Source of the DNA: Fistulifera solaris
Taxonomy: Eukaryota; Bacillariophyta; Bacillariophyceae; Naviculales; Stauroneidaceae
Direction: 5' to 3'
Length of the DNA stretch: 64,000 nucleotides
Assembly: GCA_030295235.1 (NCBI GenBank)
Contig: AP026125.1
Location: forward strand, 1 to 64,000
Shown piece by piece: positions 1 to 11,249 of this stretch. Under the pieces are notes generated by a model. The model made no database searches and was not told the DNA's origin. It saw nothing but the letters and a program-made list of their open reading frames with translations. A program made the translations under genes and the position numbers. Positions within the stretch are counted from its first letter, which is position 1, and each line of letters begins with the position of its first letter.

Positions 1-476
1 AACCCTAACCCTAACCTCTAACCCTAACCCTAACCCTAACCCTAACCCTAACCCCAACCCTAACCCTAACCCTAACCCTAACCCTAACCCTAACCCTAAC
101 CCTAACCCTAACCCTAACCCTAACCCTAACCCTAACCCTAACCCTAACCCTCAACCCTAACCCCAACCCCTAACCCTAACCCTAACCCTAACCCTAACCC
201 TAACCCTAACCCTAACCCTAACCCTAACCCTAACCCTAACCCTAACCCTAACCCTAACCCCAACCCTAACCCCTAACCCTCAACCCTAACCCCTAACCCC
301 AACCCCAACCCCAACCCTAACCCTAACCCTAACCCTAACCCTAACCCTAACCCTAACCCTAACCCTAACCCTAACCCTAACCCTAACCCTAACCCTAACC
401 CTAACCCTAACCCTAACCCTAACCCTAACCCTAACCCTAACCCTAACCCTAACCCTAACCCTAACCCTAACCCTCG
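1..476. repeat. Left telomere, CCCTAA repeat array
   Basis: Near-uninterrupted tandem CCCTAA units read toward the chromosome interior, which is the orientation expected at a left chromosome end (TTAGGG type on the G-rich strand). A few variant units (AACCCC, CCTCAACCC, CTCTAACCC) cluster at about 13-60, 150-170 and 255-315. The array stops abruptly at about 476, where retrotransposon coding sequence begins with no intervening subtelomeric satellite. Confidence 0.98.
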
Positions 477-1735
477 CATCGTCTGGTCTTCGCTGGCACG
501 AAAGATTTGCTGATCGCTTTATGCACGATGGGTTTCTATCCTTCTAAGGCCGAACCTGACATCTGGATGCGAGAAAATGAAGGTCTCTACTTAATACATA
601 GCTGTTTACGTAGATGATATCGCCATCGGCCAAGACGGAACCCGCATGAGTATCGTTAAAGAACTTACTGAAACCCACAAGTTCAAACTCAAGGGTACCG
701 GTCCAATCTCCCATCATCTAGGCATGGATTTTTTCCGCGATGGAGAAGGACATCTTTGCTATGCGCCACGGAAGTACATCGAAAGAATGATGAAAGCGTA
801 TGAGTCTTCTTTTTGGTGAGAAGCCCAAACGGATTCTATCATTCCCCCGCTAGTGCCCGGGCGATCACCCCCGTAGACCGACATGTCCAAATCCTTGGAT
901 GCCGCACGGCATTAAGAAGTATCAGTCGCTTCATTGGTGCATTGCAATGGGTCATTACTATCGGGGATTTGATATTATGACAGCTGTCATGACGCTTATC
1001 TTCGCTCCGAGCCGCGACCGCTAAGGGGGGCATCTAGATAGAGCCAAAAGAATCTATGGCTATTTATCCTGTATGCTTAAATGCGGCCATTTGTATTTGC
1101 AACGGAAGAGCCTGATTTCTCGGCAATCCCGGATCCGGATCATGACTGGAAGTACTCAGTGTATGGCGACACAAAAGAAGAAATTCCACACGACGCACCT
1201 AAGCCTCTGGGGAAGTTTGTGACTACAGTACACTATGTCGATGCTTTAACCTTATGCATTGCACTCTGACAGGAAAATCAGTCACAGGCATTCTTCATTT
1301 TCTAAATGGTACCGACCGAATGGTATTCAAAGAAGCAAGCTACAGCTCTAAACGGCCACCTTTGGAAGCTTAATACACCGCAGCAAGGACGGTGTTGAAC
1401 AAATCATTGATTTACGCCTTACACCACGCTATTTGGGTGTACCTATTCGCGAGAAGAGCTATGTTTTTGGTGATAACAAAACCGCCGTTGACACAGCTAG
1501 CACGCCCCCATGGAAAGTTGAACAAGAGACATACCGCACTCTCTTATCATCGGGTTCGCCAAGCGGTAGCTAGCGGGATAGTCGGATTCTACCACATTCC
1601 TGGCGAGTTCAATGCAGCCGATATTGTGAGCAAACACTGGGCTGCATTTCAAGCAGTTTGGCATAGCACCTTGCTGCCCTTTGCTTTTCTGGATTCCAGG
1701 AATGTCCGCTAATCCTTTGTGTCCCATGACAATGG
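477..1735 (+). pseudogene. Ty1/copia pol remnant (RT C-terminal part and RNase H)
   Basis: Degenerate copia polyprotein read in shifting frames. The reverse-transcriptase active-site box Y-V-D-D lies at 607-618, followed by the conserved palm/thumb segment with HKFKLKG and HHLGMDFF. The RNase H domain occupies about 1380-1735, with EQIIDLR, RYLGVPIREKS, FGDNKTAV, HKRHTALSYHRVR and GFYHIPGEFNAADIVSKHW. Gag, protease, integrase and the N-terminal RT are missing because the telomere begins inside the RT. Several 1-nt frameshifts and stops make it non-functional. The family assignment is firm; the boundary with the telomere is seen directly. Confidence 0.88.
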
Positions 1736-1861
1736 GTAATTCAAACCCATCGCGGTCTACAAGAGTACATATCCCGCTGCAGTGTACTGACTGTCATTCC
1801 GACAGCCGCATCTTTATGTTTTTTTTTATTATTTATCCCGCCATTGAAGGAAAATGGGGAG

Positions 1862-2395
1862 TGACAAGTTATTATTTTGATTACGCAGTCCCGGTGTTTG
1901 AATCGTGAGTGGCACGCTCCAGTCGGGAGTCGTTATCAGTCATGAACCCTTGAGTGACGTGGTTGTTCCTTCAATGACGGTTCCTTTGGTGTCACGGAAT
2001 CTATGTTGGGTTCCCTACAGTATTGCATTTACTGTATTAGTTTAAGTAGTTTAATTAATCGTGGTGGCTGACAACCTTTGATGCCATGCGATCGTATCGC
2101 TGCTTTGATGATTTTCATCAACCACAAGTTCTTATAATAATGAAGCTTTTCTACTGCATCTTCATCTTGTTGATCGTTGGTAGTAAAGGCTTTTCAAAGC
2201 CGCCCTCTGTGGTATTTCGGTACTTGCAGAGTAATTGTTGTTGTTGTTGCATTCATTGCGCTTTCACTGCTACGCTACTCGGTTTTAAGGCCAGTTCAAT
2301 TCGCCGTTGGTAGACGAAGTCTTCGCATCTGCCCCTTCAGATTATGCTTATAAGTCAAACCCACTTCGCTTTGGTTCACGCTGTAATACTTGTCA
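1862..2395 (+). repeat. Probable 3' LTR of the telomere-truncated copia element
   Basis: A purine-rich tract (GAAGGAAAATGGGGAG) lies directly before TGACAAG at 1862, as expected of a polypurine tract and LTR start, and it sits just downstream of the RNase H end. The end is proposed at TTGTCA (2395) because the other two copia LTRs in the window run TGACA...TGTCA; an alternative TGTCA lies at about 2411. No second copy is present in the window, so the limits are inferred. Confidence 0.5.
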
Positions 2396-2496
2396 CATTG
2401 ACAATTGTGTCAAGCTTGTTTTGGATGCACTACAAGGAATCGGCCTGTAATGATGCTTCGGTGGTCCAACTCACTACAACAAAGCTCTCACGATCA

Positions 2497-3255
2497 TGAC
2501 AATTTTCTTAGCAAGTTTGAGTCATGTTAGTGACTGATTTTCAATAGTATTTGTGTAGTCTACTACTTATACTACACAACGATGGTACACCGGTATCGCT
2601 TATTTAGACTTCGACCGTCTATTTGAAGATAGAGTCACTTGGATACCATTCGGAGTTATTTGAAGTTGCAGTTACAAGGTTTTGATACCGTTGAGAGTGC
2701 AACGTCGACAATTTTGCAGACGTGGACATGTTTCTTCTCTTGCCACGACTGACTGTCAGGTAGACCTTCAGTACATTTTCTTACGGTCGTAGTCAACCCA
2801 CGGAAGCTTCACGGAGCTATGTTCATTTTCTACAGGAATTCAGTACTTGTTTTCTTTGCCACCTCAGCACAAGTTCCTGAAGATTGGAGAAAGGTGTGCA
2901 ATCATTTTCCATTAGAATAGGTCTCATACAAATATAAAATTAGAAATCAATCAATCTATACCGAAGTTTACTGAGTCTTCTTTGTGTGGTGAAATTCTCA
3001 AGGTCACAAACCTTGCGTAGTCGCATCTACATCCTTTGGAGTCCAGGCAGGCAGGCAGTGAGTAAGTACGCACAGGCGACTGTGTGGTTGTCTTTGCTGA
3101 TCATTGCAATCAAAGAGTGTTTGCGAGTATCAGTGCTTTCGCTTGTCAGTTGATCATCTCATCAAAGAGTGTTGAGTTGGTTGATTGTCGCCTTTGGCGT
3201 GAGGGTATTCGCGATTCGAATTCGCGGAGCTATCTGTGCGCCGGAATTTCTGTCA
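2497..3255 (+). repeat. Copia 5' LTR
   Basis: Starts TGACAATTTTCTTAGC and ends TTTCTGTCA, a 5-bp terminal inverted repeat (TGACA/TGTCA) typical of retrotransposon LTRs. It aligns over nearly its whole length with 12218-12965, with scattered substitutions and 1-nt indels. Confidence 0.85.
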
Positions 3256-4470
3256 GATTAACAGTCGCAAGCCTCTGGATTGTGTTTGGCTCGTTGGCTG
3301 TTTCACGTGGGCTGTTGTGAAGCTCTCGTGGAGGTTGTTTGACTTGTGAGTCTTGTTTCGCCGTAGTCGCCAGTGTCTGCCTGACGTCCGTCGTTGTTCG
3401 ACTTGTGAGTCTTGTCTCGCTTCGTGAGTCGCCGCTGTCTGTCTGCTGTCTGCCTACCGACCTGTCTGTCAGCCTACCGTCTGCCTGGCTGTCCGCTCGC
3501 CTGTTTGTCTGTCTGTCAGCCAACTACCCGTCCGCTCGCTAGGAATCCTTGAGGTTCCAGTCCAAGCAGTGACCCGCTTTACAGGAGTGGTGCTGCCTGA
3601 CAAGTCCTATCAATCTTCTGTTGTTCACCAAAGCACTGTACCCGCTTCAACGAGTAGCCAAGCTACTGCTCGGGAGTACCTGTATACCGCTCAGCCGGCG
3701 TTTGGCGCCGACGCTCCAATTGGCCCGCTGTGTAGGGCGCCTATGGGCGTGCTTGGGGCTTATTAATCGGATTTTCCGGTCTGTGAGGTCGCAGTACTGG
3801 GTACACATAGTGCTAAGAATTAACAGTGGGCTTGAAGACAGGGAGTAAGGTTCCTATTGCAGGTTCTCTTATCTTTCTGTTGTTCGGATTCTGGTTGGGC
3901 GGTATCTAATCTACTGGGGCCTTTGTTCCTTGGTACATCCGCATTCCAACGCCTCTGCTGTAAGGCATGATCGGGACACGTGCTTGGCAGGCTTATCACC
4001 TACCTTGCCTGAACCAACCCGCCAAGGTATAAGGGGGCTGTTGGGGAGTACACCGAAAGTGCAAAAGGAAGGGTACTTGGTCCTCACTGTCGCTGATTAC
4101 GTGCTCAAGTTCGGGAGGTCTTCCTCGACGCCAGGGTTGCTACTCCTGGATAGGAGATTGGGTTTTCCGGTGTCATACAGTTCACCGCCATCTCTGACCC
4201 CTTTAAGTAGTAGTACATTCAAGGTTCAAGTCAAGGTTCAAGTTCAAGATGGTTCTTCTCAGATCTCAGGGACGTATTGCCTTCGACCACGCCCCTCGAT
4301 GTACTTTTGGACTGTGCCAATTCCCCGGGCCTTAAACTGTCCCTTGTTTCTCGTGGCTACACCACGCCCCCAAACTGCTCTGTATCGACTATGCTGTTAT
4401 CGACTCCCCTTACCCACGACGAAAAACCCGACGGTGCCGCATGATAGTACTCCAGTCACGGGTTCCAGTA
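3256..4470 (+). other. Copia leader and degenerate 5' gag region
   Basis: No intact gene. It contains two copies of a short GACTTGTGAGTCTTGT segment (about 3340 and 3399), a pyrimidine-rich CTGTCTG-type simple repeat (about 3425-3525) and a run of GTTCAAGT microrepeats near 4220-4250. A 202-codon open frame (3930-4538) overlaps the gag start but shows no convincing domain of its own; it is probably degenerate leader and gag sequence. Confidence 0.45.
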
Positions 4471-5863
4471 CCGCAAGTCGACAAGGACATGCTAAAGATG
4501 TTTTTCAAGTACGCCGCCGATCGTCACTTTCAGGGTGACCCCATCAATGATTGGATGTCAGTCACAGTTGAAGAGTTCGATTCCTTTTGTCTACGGGGAG
4601 ACATTTCAACGCTGCTAATGGCTGCACTCTTGCAAGCACACCAAGTCCTACTGTGTGTCTTAGCAGTCCAAAGCCCACGATGTCCCCAGCTCATGCCTAT
4701 CAACACGGTATCAAGCGCGATTCTCCACTCCTTCCTACAGTCAAGAGTGAAAGTTACAATGACCCATCATGACAGATTTATAATAAGATTGATTCCTGGG
4801 TGTTCATGACTGGACAGTCCGTTTGTCTGTCAGGGTGTATTTTGGGTGGTTCATGACTGGGAGTGAGTCATGAAGCTTGAAGTTGAAGTTGAATACCAGT
4901 GTGAGGAAGATATGTTTTTGGATTCTTCTCTCGCCACGCCAGTGACCACGCCAGTATTTTGAGAAGGATGAGACAGCTTCTCATTTTCATTAGTTTTAGA
5001 TAATGCTCACAATTTAGAAACCCAGTTGATAATGAACTAGTTGTCATTACCTCGTGACGAAAGTAACGGTCAGAGATACATTTGCTGTGTGGAATCTCAG
5101 AGGGTTGGCACACCTTGTGAGAACGGTTGAGTCGAGTTGGCACACTTGACCTAACCAGTGTTAGGAGAAGGCTGGCACGCCGGATCTTTATACTGAAGCA
5201 GTAAGTACGCTGCGATTTCGGGTTGGCACCGGATTGTACTTATTGACCTATACGGCAGCGGGTGGCCAGTTGTCGTGACTCTTTGTGTGTAGTGTGCAGT
5301 GACACGGTCGGGTCATTCGCTCATAGCGAGTTCGGGTGATTTTGACGCCTGTGCGCCGATTGTTGCGCGGTGTCGAGTTACACGTGGCATTGGATTGTGT
5401 CGCTTTGTACTCTCAGCGTGGAGAGTCTCAAATTCTGGGAGCTATCTGTGCGCTTCAGAATTTTGTCACATCATTTCAGTCATTTGTGACTCAAGTACGC
5501 GCACAAAACGTCAGTAGTACACCTAAGGATCCATACAAGTCTACAACTGACAACAAGAAGGAACTCTCCACTGTCAACGCATAAATACAAGTGACTGCCG
5601 CTCGTCCGACTACTGAACGACTATCCAGTAACACATCAACTCCATGCTTGACTGAACCTGCTGCTTCTATTGAAGGTGCTTCTACTGAAGGGTTAATAAC
5701 GCTCCAGAAGACGGCAATTTCCTTGCTTCTGGAATCGAGTGTGGTACTTATGATGGTGTTGATGGTTTTGACGTCACAAACACCGACAAGGTTTTTCCGT
5801 ACTATCGCATTGGCATTCAGGACATTGGTGACCATCAAATGACCGGCCTCAAAATGGTACTGT
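4471..5863 (+). pseudogene. Copia gag fragment split by a solo LTR
   Basis: The gag reading runs through KDMLKMFFKYAADRHFQGD and, after a frameshift near 4665, HGIKRDSPLLPTVKSESYND, which resembles the gag region of diatom copia elements. The solo LTR interrupts it at 4769. Removing the LTR and one copy of its 5-bp duplication joins SESYNDPS in frame to FQSFVTQVRAQNVSSTP at 5469, restoring a continuous gag reading. The segment ends at the gypsy insertion at 5863. It is non-coding now because of stops and shifts. Confidence 0.72.
4770..5468 (+). repeat. Solo copia-type LTR with 5-bp target duplication
   Basis: A 699-bp segment begins TGACAG and ends TTTTGTCA, and is flanked on both sides by CATCA (4765-4769 and 5469-5473). 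There is no internal domain. Its last 30 bases resemble the end of the 2497-3255 LTR (GAGCTATCTGTGCG), so it comes from a related but distinct family. It arose by insertion followed by LTR-LTR recombination. Confidence 0.85.
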
Positions 5864-6191
5864 TGCCCTATGCACCACGTAGACAAATGTTTGAGAAGAA
5901 GAAATTGTGTGAACATCTACGCTTTATTTTCTATGCTACTCTTTTGCAATGTTCGCTTTTATGCTGATCGCTGTCTCTTCTGACGTCGGCAAATGTTCTG
6001 GATACGCTTCCATGTTCTGGATACGCTTCAAACTTCCGTTGTTAACCTAGGGAAGCTTCAGTCCCGAGCACGTAGTGTCATCGGGAATGGAATTTCTCGG
6101 ATGTGACGTGTACACTGTCGCGACCGGCAACACTAGTGTACAAAGTTTTCCGCTTAGCTCCGGTTCTTTAGATATAGCTTTCGCTATTACA
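5864..6191 (-). repeat. Gypsy 3' LTR
   Basis: TG...CA-bounded and about 328 bp. It contains an 18-bp tandem duplication ATGTTCTGGATACGCTTC at 5993-6010 and 6012-6029, also present in the other LTR. It differs from the 5' LTR by roughly twenty positions, many of them in one short segment near 5957-5977 and the rest mostly single-base indels. Confidence 0.93.
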
Positions 6192-6247
6192 TTCGCTTTC
6201 CCTAATTGGACGCCTTCGGATTCAAGTAGGGCTGAACAAGACGAATG

Positions 6248-7193
6248 TTAACACGCTCGGGTAACGGGACCGCGCCGAATGCTAATAGTTCCATTAGCAT
6301 ATCGTTGTGTTACCTCGTAAGGTCCATGGCGGGGTGTGCTGAGCTTGCACAGGATCCCATGCTTTTTATAAAGCACTTTATCGCCAACTTGATATTCATG
6401 TGGAATTCGCCAAGCATTTTCGCGTTGATTATTTTTGTCGATAGTTTGTTGTCGACGTTGTCGAAGAGCTTCCCAATTTGCACGAAAGGTTATTGGGAGA
6501 ATCATATCAGCGGCCAAAGACTAATTGAGCCGGTGTTGCCTCGAAGCGTTGTATGATACGTGGCCGGATTGCAAAAGCAACAGAAGAAAGAAAATCTTTC
6601 CATGTGTGAATCGGGTCGAAGTTCGCGCTCCTCCAATTCAAAAGTGCGTAACATATCCGAAAGAACCGCGTGGACTCGCTCAATAATACCGCTCGACTGA
6701 GGGTTATGGGTCGTCGACGGTTTGGCGGGTTAAGCCGTAGTTGTCGGTCATTTTCTTAAAAACGCCTTTATTCTCGCCGCCATTGTCAAACCCAATGAAT
6801 TGGGGTCGTGGGTAACGGCTAAGCCAATTATGATCAAAGGCTTCCCAAACCGTGGTCGGGCGGTTCGGTCGTGGACTTCCGCTATTTCAAACCAACCGGT
6901 AGTTGGGTCAATCATAGTTAAAGCATTTAGTTCGAATGACCCATTGGGCGTTTGTACATTTAAGGGCCCGATAAGGTCCACATTAACCCTTTGCCATGGA
7001 ATAGCGGGTTCGGCTTCTTTTGGGGGTAAATGTCCATACTTTTGCGAGTCTTTTTGCACAGTTGGCATTCCCTGCAAGTTTTTACGTGTTGCTCTATGGT
7101 ATGACGCATATTGGGCCACCAGTAGAGTTGACTCAAAGTCCCTTCCATGCGAAGTTTGTCCAGGGTGCCGCAGATATAAATGATACCATGCAA
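6248..7193 (-). pseudogene. Gypsy integrase
   Basis: Reading on the minus strand, the zinc-binding N-terminal domain appears first (LYWWPNMRHTIEQHVKTC with CRECQLCK, HHCC type). It is followed by the catalytic core beginning WQRVNVDLIGP, with further motifs in other frames, and the C-terminal segment YQVGDKVLYKKHG (about 6330-6400) typical of gypsy integrases. At least three frameshifts or stops separate the parts, so no functional protein is predicted. No chromodomain is evident after the C-terminal segment. Confidence 0.8.
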
Positions 7194-7286
7194 CGATCTC
7201 GCTGGCGCAATGGAGTTGGAATGACTATGCGGTTTTTGTGCATAATTAATTCCGTATCTTCAATAGTAGATCGTGAGAAGTTGGGG

Positions 7287-8012
7287 TCAGAAACGACTTT
7301 TTGCTGCAACTTTGTGTCTTTCGCTTGATACTTTGGCGATAAGACTCGGATGCATCGGAAACTGTTCAAGTTCCGCTTCTGTACTACTAGCAAATGTCGC
7401 TGCTATCCAGTTGGGATCGCCTGTGACTAGGGTTGATTCGTCTCGAACGGCGTGCCATGACGTAGCAGCATACTGTCCTGTGGACACTGTTTCCGCACCG
7501 CTTCGGTACAATTTAACCGAGACAAGGCATCGGCAACGACGTTGTCTTTTCCCGGCTATGTGGACATATTCTGGTCCGTATTCCTCTAAGAGGAGCCGCC
7601 ATCGCGTAATGCGATCATTTGACAGTTTACCATGAATAATATTCATGTGGTCGGTGTGTACGATCAAGCGTTGTCCCAGTAATAAGGATCGGAATTCTTT
7701 GAGTGTTTCCACAATGGATAGTAATTCCTGTTCGCCTGTTGTGTACCGTTGCTGAGCCTTATTCATTTTTCGGCTATAGAATGCTAACGGTTTGTCGTCT
7801 TGAGAAATCACTGCTCCCAGTTGATATGCGCTGGCATCCGTGTGGATGTGGAATGGTTTGTTAAAGTCGGGGAACGAAAGCATTGTTTCCCTGCTGATGT
7901 TTCGTTTTATTTCATCGAACGCCTCCTGTTGTTCGGGTCCCCAGTGGAACTTTACCTTGTCCGAGACTAACTGTGTGAGTGGCGCCATGAGGTGGCTTCG
8001 CCGTCTCCACAT
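7287..8012 (-). pseudogene. Gypsy RNase H domain
   Basis: A long open minus-strand reading matches the Ty3/gypsy RNase H: HWGPEQQEAFDEIKRNIS, then FHIHTDASAYQLGAV (catalytic Asp), GEQELLSIVETLKEFR (catalytic Glu), LIVHTDHMNI (catalytic Asp) and RWRLLLEEYGPEYVHIAGK. The catalytic residues are intact. It follows the RT and is continued by the integrase after a frameshift near 7540. Confidence 0.85.
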
Positions 8013-8900
8013 GTCGCGCGGTAGTAGTTTATCATTCCGAAAGTGGCTGTAGTTGCCTTTTTGTTGTGGGTTCTTTTATGCGCATTATGGCCTCGACCTT
8101 TTTCGGTTGGGGTTGCATTCCTTCTCTGGTGATAACGTAGCCCAGGTACTCGAGTTCTGACTTGGCTAAGAAACATTTTCGCACGCTTGCTCGAACCGGC
8201 TTTCTGAAGACGGGTTAAGTACAATGCTTAGTTTTTCCATGTGATCTTCGAAGGTGCCGTTACTCGTGATTAAAATGTCGCCGATGTACGCCATCGCCGA
8301 AATCAAGGTCACCTAAGAGATCGGACATGATGGATTGAAAAATGTCCGGACAATTTTTTATGCCCATCGGCAACCGCTTGTAGCGATACTTGCCCCATGG
8401 AAGAATTGTTGTACACAATTTTTGAGACTCTTCGTCCAGAGGTATATGATAGTAGCCCATACTAAGGTCTATTGCAGTAGCAAACTTGAAACCTTGTAGT
8501 CTTTGTAAAAGCTCCGCTATTCGTGGAAGCGGAAAGGGCTTACGCTTTGAGTGCTTCGCTTAGACGCCGAAAGTCTGTCAATATTCGCACGTCAGCCTGT
8601 CTTCTTTGGTTGTACAAATGTAGGCGCCGCCCATTCACTTTCATGGTTCTTTTCGAACACATCAATTTCCGTCAAACGGTTTATTTCTTTTTTTGTCGTT
8701 TCATAGAGTGATTGTGGAATCGGAAACGCCGTGAATGATATGGCGTGGCTCCCTCTTGGAGTTCTAAATGGACTGGAGGGATGTTTAAGGTTCCTAGTCC
8801 GTCAGCCGAAGAGTAATTCACATCGAATTAAGACTTGTGTTAGTCTGTGTTTCTCTTCTTGTGTCAAGTAGTCGAAGTTCTTTGATCGTACTCTTCGACA
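8013..8900 (-). pseudogene. Gypsy reverse transcriptase
   Basis: The minus strand contains GYYHIPLDEESQKLCTT and PWGKYRYKRLPMGIKNCPD, the hallmark fingers/palm motifs of gypsy RT. After a 1-nt shift the active-site region reads A-M-A-Y-I-G-D-I-L-I (8277-8288 for Y-I-G-D), where the family has Y-x-D-D, so the first catalytic Asp is read as Gly. Thumb sequence (ECFLAKSELEYLGYVIT-like, about 8130-8180) follows in a third frame. The gene is broken. Confidence 0.8.
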
Positions 8901-8951
8901 TCGACTTTGCTATAGTCGGCATCGAGTATTCTAGCTTGGCGATTTTCGGCC

Positions 8952-9851
8952 TCATGCACCGTTGAAATTCCCGGTGAAGCATGGTAAAGTATTTGTAGCA
9001 TGTTCGACTCGCTTAACATTCCCTCGTTGCTTGAGGGGTGTTGTGCTTTGTTCCCAGCGCACTACTCTGTTTTCGGTGTCCACGACGAGCCCAATCGCTG
9101 TGAGCAGATCCATTCCGAGGATCATATCGCACATGGCTTTGTCTGGCTTTTGTATGCCGATCTACATGGCATATCCATGTGACTCGCTTATCGCCTGAAA
9201 GTTCAGGGAACGAGAAGTCGATTAATGCTTTTGATTTGTCTCAAATGTACCGCCCCATGGTTTTCCACTTGGTCGTTTTTCCTTTATAACTTTTCGCGCA
9301 CTCGGCCGCACAAAGTCTCGAAGCACAATGGATTCGGTGGTGCCCGTGTCGAGTAGACATCGTGCTGGCACCAATTCGCCGTCTTTGTTTTCTATTTGGA
9401 CGATTATTTCGGCGGTGTAGTGGCTGTTTTTAACCTTTTTTTTGTTTCGATTTGTTTCATGAAACGCGTATAAAGCTAGAGTTTCTTTTTCGTTTTTATT
9501 TTCATTCTCGCTACTACGATTATTACTACTTTCACTACTGTCTTGTTGTTCTGCACCGCGTTTACTGCGTTTGGTATGTGCGAAGACATTGGGGTGAGTG
9601 GTGTAGTCGTAGCGATTGCAGCTCGGGCGATTGTTTGGACTTACCTCATTGTCCTTGCCCTGCATACTCTGCAATAATTTAACTGCGTAGGCGTCCATTT
9701 CGTCATCGCTTTCGCTCTTCAACGACGCTGGCGCTTTGTTATTGCGATGTTCTTTTAACTTTTTCAACGCGTTAGTCGTCATCTCCAACGCTTTTTTGTT
9801 GACTGCCTTGTTGAATTTGTCATTCTTTTTATTGTTGTTCTGACCGAGCAA
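8952..9851 (-). pseudogene. Gypsy aspartic protease and upstream linker
   Basis: The reading begins with a Lys/Asn-rich linker and reaches the retropepsin motif CLLDTGTTESIVL (active-site D-T-G) at about 9335-9370. After a shift it ends with MILGMDLLTAIGLVVD (about 9080-9130), the second conserved protease strand. It lies between gag and RT as expected for Ty3/gypsy. Confidence 0.78.
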
Positions 9852-9857
9852 AATTGC

Positions 9858-10876
9858 TCACCGTTGTTGCTGTTTCAGAGCAGCGAACGGCATTCCTCGT
9901 CGGGCGCCTTGTGGTATTTTTTTGCAATGTCGGCAGGCTTTGCGCTGTTTTTTGTTCTTTCTGTTGCTCGCCGTCTCGGTCGAAGTCGTCAGCGCTCCGT
10001 TTGCCTTCAGCCTCTTTCCTTTTGTTCTCCCTCGGCTTTTTGCTCTAGTGCTTTTTTTGCACTGCCACGCGTCCCACCAACCGCCTAGGTCGTTTCGTAG
10101 GCATCCGGCCGCCTCAAATCGGTCGCTCGTGGCTCGCTGCGCCATCATGAGTTGTTGCACTTCGCCATGGCGCGCTTCATCGAGGATGTCGATGAGGATG
10201 TCGTCCGGTAGCTTGTTGTTGCGTGCTAGCTGGCCATTGCCCAGTCTTTTGCTCGGAAAGAATGGCAGCCAATTGTTCAATGTTTCCAAACGGGCGCCAA
10301 AAGTACTGCGGTTTGTGTCCGAACATCCGCAAGTGACCTTTTGGAGGTATCGCTTCTGAATTTTGTGAGCGCCGTCCGGCGAGGAAAAAACGGTGATTGC
10401 GACTTCGTTGAGCTCAACGGAGACGCTTCTTCGGTTCTTTGTCGATGTACTTTCTCAACGACTGTTCAAAAATCGCACTCGCTTTACCCTCAAGTGTAGC
10501 CGAGAAAATTTCGGTTTCCGTTGTCGCGCGCTCCGCCTGAACTTGCGCGTCCGCTATGCTCGGAGGGAGCGGAGGTGCTTTTGCGCCGAAATATTTCACG
10601 CTCGCAAAGGGTGCACCATTCTTCCGGCTTTCCAAATCGGAAGATTCGGATTTTTACCTCGTGACTTGTCATCTCTTCCTTCTGCATTTGAAAGGTTGAC
10701 CTCAAAGGTGCGATATTCATCGCGTTCCATCTCGGAATCGGTTTTCTCTCCGTTCGCTCACGCCTTCGTTTCAAGGTGTAAAAATCGATCGGAGGAGGAA
10801 CTCCCAGAGCCGCTTTCGCTTTCTCCAGGGCAACAATCTCGTCCTTTGAGCGCTTCATCGTGCTGAGGACGGCCAT
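9858..10876 (-). pseudogene. Gypsy gag with zinc knuckle
   Basis: Starts at an ATG 45 bp inside the 5' LTR edge (10876). It is a basic, Lys/Arg-rich protein in three frames. Near 9900-9930 the sequence CRHCKK, followed after a shift in an A7 run by Y-H-KAPDEEC, gives a C-x2-C-x(4)-H-x-C zinc knuckle, the RNA-binding motif of retroelement gag. The remainder has no recognisable domain. Confidence 0.7.
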
Positions 10877-10920
10877 TGTCGATGGTTGTTTGTTTTCTCC
10901 TTTCGGAAGTATATATACTG

Positions 10921-11249
10921 TGCCCTATGCACTACGTGAGACAAATGTTTGAGAAGAAGAAATTGTGTGAACATCTACGCGTTTATTTTCTATGCTACTC
11001 GTTTGCAATGTTCGCTTTGCGTTGACGTTGCCCTTCTGACGTCGGCAAATGTTCTGGATACGCTTCCATGTTCTGGATACGCTTCAAACTTCCGTTGTTA
11101 ACCTAGGAAGCTTCAGTCCCGAGTACGTAGTGTCATCGGGAATGGAATTTCTCGGATGTGACGTGTACACTGTCGCACCGGCAACACTAGTGTACAAAGT
11201 TTTCCGTTTAGCTCCGGGTTCTTTAGATATAGCTTTCGCTTATTACAAC
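10921..11249 (-). repeat. Gypsy 5' LTR
   Basis: The 329-bp partner of 5864-6191; this is the upstream LTR for the minus-strand element. It is bounded TG...CA and followed by the ACTGT target duplication at 11250-11254. I could not identify a convincing tRNA primer-binding site in the adjacent internal sequence (10900-10920). Confidence 0.93.

Larger units (their letters stand above)
5864..11249 (-). mobile_element. Ty3/gypsy LTR retrotransposon, full length but decayed
   Basis: A 5386-bp element on the minus strand, bounded by LTRs 5864-6191 and 10921-11249 and by the 5-bp target duplication ACTGT (5859-5863 and 11250-11254). The order 5'LTR - gag with zinc knuckle - protease - RT - RNase H - integrase - 3'LTR is Ty3/gypsy-type. 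A purine-rich tract (AGGGAAAGCGAA on the minus strand, about 6192-6203) abuts the 3' LTR. It is inserted inside the copia element in opposite orientation. All genes carry frameshifts. Confidence 0.92.

Noticed and set aside
273-479. Open frame of repeated Gly-Leu in the telomere
   Set aside because: A translation of CCCTAA repeats; not a gene.
3425-3525. CTGTCTG-rich tract as a possible CRISPR or satellite
   Set aside because: An irregular simple-sequence tract within the copia leader, without unique spacers.
5491-5916. 141-codon minus-strand open frame
   Set aside because: It runs antisense to the copia gag fragment and across the gypsy LTR edge; no family features.
9854-10866. Long plus-strand Cys/Phe/Ser-rich frames
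   Set aside because: Antisense shadows of the gypsy gag on the minus strand.
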